From: Planctomyces sp.
Lineage (GTDB): Bacteria > Planctomycetota > Planctomycetia > Planctomycetales > Planctomycetaceae
Direction: 5' to 3'
Assembly (NCBI GenBank): GCA_005809115.1
Contig: SYLK01000224.1
Location: 1 to 7,299 of the forward strand
Length of the DNA: 7,299 nt
Under the pieces are notes generated by a model that worked only from the letters and a program-made list of their open reading frames with translations, made no database searches and was not told the origin of the DNA. This document shows positions 6,639 to 7,299 of this stretch, in pieces. Made by a program: the position numbers and the translations under genes. Numbering within the stretch: the first letter of the stretch is position 1; every line of letters begins with the position of its first letter.

Positions 6639-7199
6639 ACAATGCAGCGTCGCTTCAGGTGAAACTTCGGCTGAGCGGCGAAAACTTCGCTCTTCGCATC
6701 GTGGCGGCTCGGCCGTCGAGCATGGCCGTGCCGGTACGAAGGCAGACGACCAGCCCGAGTGAGGTGGCCCTCCGGACTGCGACGAGAGCACACACTCCTG
6801 CGTCGACGGGCTCCCGGCTCAGCCTCGGCGAGGCGTCAACCAACGCCGTCGAACTTTCTGTCCGAGTCCAACTCCGCGGAGCGGCTGTGTCCCGCAGGCA
6901 CAAGTAGGCGCTCTGTCAGGCGGAAAAGCCAGAGTCCGGGAGCTGAGCGGTTTGCCGTGACAGGAGGAGTTTCCTGGTGCGGCGAGCCGCGACATGCTCC
7001 GGAAAGTGCCAGCCCGTTCGAAACCCGCAGATTGGAGCGATCGGAAATCTTCTGGACCGTCAGCACACCCTCTTGATCAATCCAGGACAGTCCCTGAAGA
7101 CTGCGAATACCGTCCAGAGTGTGCCCCGAAGCCACTCAGTTGTGATCCCGCCGTGACGAGCCCTATAACAACAAAATCCCGGTGATGAAGGTCAGTCAA
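6639..7199. other. Gene-poor region of about 560 bp
   Basis: Several open frames of 60-105 codons overlap on both strands. They are rich in Arg, Ser, Pro and Ala, as expected from GC-rich noncoding DNA, and none shows a known motif. Small inverted repeats occur at 6678-6682 with 6686-6690, 6707-6711 with 6717-6721, and in a GCCTCGGCGAGGC palindrome near 6825-6837. The region could be decayed coding sequence or a dispersed intergenic repeat; I cannot tell which. Confidence 0.5.
6977..7156 (+). CDS. Possible small ORF with strong Shine-Dalgarno, doubtful
   Basis: A GTG at 6977 opens a frame of 59 codons ending at TGA 7154-7156. AGGAGGAG (6962-6969) lies 7 nt before the start, the strongest Shine-Dalgarno match in the window. 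The product is basic with two Cys near the N-terminus (TCSGKC) and a later GAIGNLLDRQHTLLINPGQS stretch. There is no transmembrane segment or known motif. A minus-strand frame over the same bases looks equally protein-like, so this may be chance. Confidence 0.2.
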   Translation: MRRAATCSGKCQPVRNPQIGAIGNLLDRQHTLLINPGQSLKTANTVQSVPRSHSVVIPP

Positions 7200-7298
7200 T
7201 CAAGCGGCCTGCCCTTCTTTTGACTGTTTTCCGATCGTGGCCTCGGCGGCTTTGGCGAGGGTTTCAAGCAGCGTTTCTCGGCGAAGTTGTTTTTTGGT
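7200..7298 (-). CDS. C-terminal end of an unidentified minus-strand gene
   Basis: From the right edge, one minus-strand frame reads 32 codons and ends at a TGA (complement of 7200-7202). The visible tail has TKKQLRRETLLETL, then AKAAEATIGKQS and KEGQAA at the end: a charged, helix-forming sequence with regular Leu/Ala spacing and a typical hydrophilic C-terminus. This composition looks more protein-like than the competing frame, which is rich in Pro, Lys and Arg. The protein family cannot be named from so little. The rest of the gene lies beyond the window. Confidence 0.45.
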   Translation of the reverse strand, partial: TKKQLRRETLLETLAKAAEATIGKQSKEGQAA

Positions 7299-7299
7299 C

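Noticed and set aside
7016..7024. GTTCGAAAC, resembling a tRNA T-loop
   Set aside because: The flanking bases do not form a 5-bp T-stem on either strand, and no acceptor or anticodon arm could be folded around it.
6836..7135. Minus-strand frame with a LDGIRSLQGLSWI stretch, faintly like a leucine-rich repeat
   Set aside because: Only one such unit is visible, the rest of the frame is low-complexity, and no good ribosome binding site precedes the GTG; it is not enough for a gene or pseudogene call.

Overview
The window reads as an ordinary chromosomal segment of a GC-rich bacterium, most likely a planctomycete. That assignment is inference. It rests on a threonyl-tRNA synthetase with a long extra segment in its catalytic core, an S46 peptidase whose mature N-terminus reads ADEGMW, an exported CocE-like hydrolase, and long, gene-poor, hairpin-rich spacers. 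There is no sign of a prophage, an intact insertion sequence, a CRISPR array or a structural RNA gene.

Layout: (1) 1-507, minus strand: the first 169 codons of an exported CocE/X-Pro-dipeptidyl-peptidase-like alpha/beta hydrolase, cut by the left edge. (2) 508-852: a divergent intergenic region with two perfect hairpins in the hydrolase leader, a GC-rich 13-bp tandem repeat, and one candidate promoter for each direction. (3) 853-3051, plus: thrS, with all editing, zinc and catalytic residues present. (4) 3041-5173, plus: an exported S46-family serine dipeptidyl-peptidase that overlaps the end of thrS by 11 bp and has its own Shine-Dalgarno sequence inside thrS. (5) 5174-5686: a spacer of about 510 bp with a large stem-loop and a candidate promoter. 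(6) 5687-6607, plus: an unrecognised membrane-anchored protein of 306 residues with a long C-terminal helical region, followed 7 nt after its stop by a perfect 10-bp hairpin. (7) 6639-7199: a stretch with no convincing gene, apart from one weak 59-codon candidate with a strong Shine-Dalgarno sequence. (8) 7200-7298, minus: the probable C-terminal end of a gene entering from the right.

The only evident transcription unit is thrS followed by the S46 peptidase, which look translationally coupled although their roles differ (translation versus extracytoplasmic peptide degradation). The hydrolase and the S46 enzyme could both act on material outside the cytoplasm, but nothing here shows that they work together. 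I found no convincing new biological system. The best leads are a 17-bp near-identical palindromic element placed downstream of two different genes, the extra segment in ThrRS, the double-hairpin leader of the hydrolase, and the unrecognised coiled-coil membrane protein.
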